This document shows, piece by piece, positions 5,318 through 6,185 of a DNA stretch of 6,185 nucleotides (positions are counted from its first letter, which is position 1; each line of letters starts with the position of its first letter). Position numbers and translations under genes: made by a program. The DNA is taken from positions 1-6,185 of the forward strand of contig JAFCDH010000061.1 of assembly GCA_017609795.1 (NCBI GenBank), written 5' to 3'. Source of the stretch: Candidatus Pacearchaeota archaeon. GTDB taxonomy: Archaea > Nanobdellota > Nanobdellia > Pacearchaeales > GW2011-AR1. The notes under the pieces were generated by a model. It ran no database searches. It saw only the letters and a list, made by a program, of their open reading frames with translations, and had not been told where the DNA came from.

Positions 5318-5497
5318 TTACAACTTTAGATCCTTAGATAATTCTTCTACCCTCTTTTCAAATCGTTGTGAATCAAATCTTGGATTAGACCTTGCAAAAA
5401 CTGCTTTAGAATGAGCAGCTAAACTCATTTTTATCTTTTTGTCGTGGACATTGGCAATTATTCTTGCTTCCCTTTCAAAATCTTTTCTTGTTAGCAT
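5318..5497 (-). CDS. Small phage-like protein with NPRFD..RF motif (59 aa)
   Basis: A 59-codon frame is preceded by a strong AAGGAGG (5514-5508) 10 bases before the ATG. The sequence starts MLTRKDFEREARIIANVHDKK and contains SNPRFDSQRFEKRVEEL near the C-terminus. This matches the layout of a common tiny phage protein (KDFE..A.II ... A ... NPRFD..RF) of unknown function. It is short, helical and soluble. The stop is followed after one base by the GTG of the 167-aa gene. The ribosome site overlaps the stop codon of the gene before it. A minus-strand frame this short is easily lost in automated calling; the overlapping plus-strand frame in this area is its shadow. Confidence 0.82.
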   Translation of the reverse strand: MLTRKDFEREARIIANVHDKKIKMSLAAHSKAVFARSNPRFDSQRFEKRVEELSKDLKL

Positions 5498-5512
5498 TAT
5501 ATTTTGTCCTCC

Positions 5513-5671
5513 TTACAAAAAGCGAAAGTCCATATCTCTTCCAGCTTTTCTTACTCTTGAATGGTATTTTTCTACACCTTTTCTGAGTTTTACTGCTTTC
5601 TTCTTACCCTTTTTTAGCATTTTCATAGTTTTCCTTTTCTTGTTTCTTAGATTAACAAAAAATCTATTCAT
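5513..5671 (-). CDS. Very basic small protein (52 aa)
   Basis: The 52-codon frame MNRFFVNLRNKKRK... is almost half lysine and arginine, with a central KMLKKGKKKAVKLRKGVEKY and the C-terminus MDFRFL. It begins 12 bases after the stop of the 95-aa gene, and its stop lies within the ribosome site of the next gene. The ribosome site itself is weak (GATAGAG). The composition suggests binding to nucleic acid, as in small DNA-condensing or virion-core proteins of viruses. No family is recognised, and an A-rich strand will often produce lysine-rich frames, so this call depends mainly on its exact fit between its neighbours. Confidence 0.6.
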   Translation of the reverse strand: MNRFFVNLRNKKRKTMKMLKKGKKKAVKLRKGVEKYHSRVRKAGRDMDFRFL

Positions 5672-5683
5672 AAATTCTCTATC

Positions 5684-5971
5684 TTAACATTTACATCCTC
5701 TTGCTCTTTTACCTTGAAGGGTATCAATTTTTCTATCTAATCTATTTAGTTTTCTTTCATCTTGATTATAATATTGTATAGCTTTCTTTTCTTTTTTTCT
5801 TAATGTTTTAAAGTAAGGATTTTGACCTCTACTATCTAGATCTGCAAATGTTTTTTTAGCCATTTCATTTCTAAATCTTTTAACTGTATTAATCCAAGAG
5901 TTTCTACTAACTCTTGTTTTCTTATAATCTTTTCTTAATCTTTCTATTTTTGTTATTTTTCTTTTTACCAT
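5684..5971 (-). CDS. Basic helical protein of unknown function (95 aa), ends in CKC
   Basis: The 95-residue protein is strongly basic and predicted helical throughout (IERLRKDYKKTRVSRNSWINTVKRF, then FKTLRKKEKKAIQYYNQDERKLNRLDRKIDTL), with coiled-coil character in the second half. Its only two cysteines are at the extreme C-terminus (GCKC). It has an AAAGGT site 6 bases before the ATG. The first codons and ribosome site are nearly identical to those of the preceding 48-aa gene. It may be a nucleic-acid-binding or structural protein; no family is recognised. Confidence 0.68.
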   Translation of the reverse strand: MVKRKITKIERLRKDYKKTRVSRNSWINTVKRFRNEMAKKTFADLDSRGQNPYFKTLRKKEKKAIQYYNQDERKLNRLDRKIDTLQGKRARGCKC

Positions 5972-5977
5972 TTTATT
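5951..5977 (-). repeat. Direct repeat, copy 2 (start region of 95-aa gene)
   Basis: Second copy of the 27-base repeat at 6102-6128, with one mismatch. Recombination or slippage between the copies would remove the 48-aa gene cleanly. Confidence 0.7.
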
Positions 5978-6122
5978 ACCTTTTTTTATAACCTCTATAT
6001 TGGTTTTTTGCTTTTTGATAATCTATAACAGATAATTTATTTGCTTCTGTTTGAGTTATTTTTTCTCCTTTTCTAATCTTAGACATTATCTTATTCTTTA
6101 ATGTTTTTTTTCTTTTTACCAT
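5976..6122 (-). CDS. Small basic protein (48 aa)
   Basis: The 48-codon frame starts MVKRKKTLKN, continues IMSKIRKGEKITQTEANKLS, and ends QYRGYKKR. The middle resembles a short helix-turn-helix (KGEKITQTEANKLSVIDYQKA), which may be coincidence. It begins one base after the stop of the partial ORF at the right edge and ends 4 bases before the 95-aa gene, so it fits a tightly packed operon. No family is recognised. Confidence 0.62.
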   Translation of the reverse strand: MVKRKKTLKNKIMSKIRKGEKITQTEANKLSVIDYQKAKNQYRGYKKR

Positions 6123-6128
6123 TTTATT
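6102..6128 (-). repeat. Direct repeat, copy 1 (start region of 48-aa gene)
   Basis: The 27 bases around the ATG of the 48-aa gene match those around the ATG of the 95-aa gene (5951-5977) at 26 of 27 positions, and encode MVKRK in both. The copies are 151 bases apart. Confidence 0.7.
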
Positions 6129-6183
6129 TCTTTTTCATATAACTTTTTGCAAATTTAAGTGCTTGTGGTTTTGAATTTAGGGA
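6124..6183 (-). CDS. C-terminal end of another small protein (5' end outside window)
   Basis: One minus-strand frame is open from the window edge to a TAA at 6126-6124, giving 19 residues, SLNSKPQALKFAKSYMKKK. The other two minus-strand frames stop within the first 30 bases read from the edge. It ends one base before the next ATG (TAAaATG), the same junction as seen repeatedly in this window. It is probably the end of a further basic gene of the operon. Too little is visible to name it. Confidence 0.5.
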   Translation of the reverse strand, partial: SLNSKPQALKFAKSYMKKK

Positions 6184-6185
6184 TT

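Noticed and set aside
5439..5687. Plus-strand hydrophobic frame (82 aa)
   Set aside because: It lies opposite two small minus-strand genes, of which the 59-aa one has a strong ribosome site and a phage-like motif; its hydrophobicity comes from lysine-rich codons read on the other strand.

Overview
This is an A+T-rich, gene-dense window that reads as part of an archaeal mobile element: an integrated virus, a plasmid, or a virus-like island. The archaeal assignment rests on four things. There is a TATA box with an upstream BRE-like element and an almost leaderless start (4757-4772). A GGTG-type Shine-Dalgarno sequence precedes parB. Small zinc-ribbon and DUF2080-like proteins of archaeal style are present. 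AGA and ATA codons dominate. The many tiny lysine-rich genes and low G+C would fit a DPANN host such as Pacearchaeota or Woesearchaeota, but that is inference.

Layout. Positions 1-2825 are read on the plus strand. They hold the C-terminal catalytic part of a tyrosine recombinase (cut by the window edge), a ParB-like protein, a probable winged-helix protein, a 46-residue zinc ribbon, a poorly resolved stretch (2037-2263), a one-pass membrane protein, and a two-pass membrane protein with an acidic tail. Positions 2822-6185 are read on the minus strand, convergent with the first block and overlapping it by 4 bases at the stop codons. In transcription order this block holds a partial ORF at the right edge, four small basic or conserved proteins (48, 95, 52 and 59 aa), a 167-aa phage-type hypothetical, an internal promoter, and then 90-, about 160-, 263- and 127-aa proteins. 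The 263-aa protein joins a Ros/MucR-type zinc finger to a homing-endonuclease-associated repeat. The 127-aa protein starts with a DUF2080-like domain.

How it may work. The recombinase and ParB would serve integration and excision, and partition or gene regulation; no ParA is present here. The minus-strand genes resemble small accessory genes of phages and viruses. Many neighbours are joined by one-base gaps (TAAaATG) or short overlaps, so they are probably translationally coupled operons. Seven supported or plausible ORFs shorter than 60 codons (four minus, three plus) would be missed by length-filtered gene calling. They were read by hand from the sequence.

The best candidates for something new are the cluster of tiny basic proteins, the probable internal translation start in the two-pass membrane gene, and the zinc-finger/homing-repeat fusion. 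No tRNA, rRNA, CRISPR array or insertion sequence was recognised.
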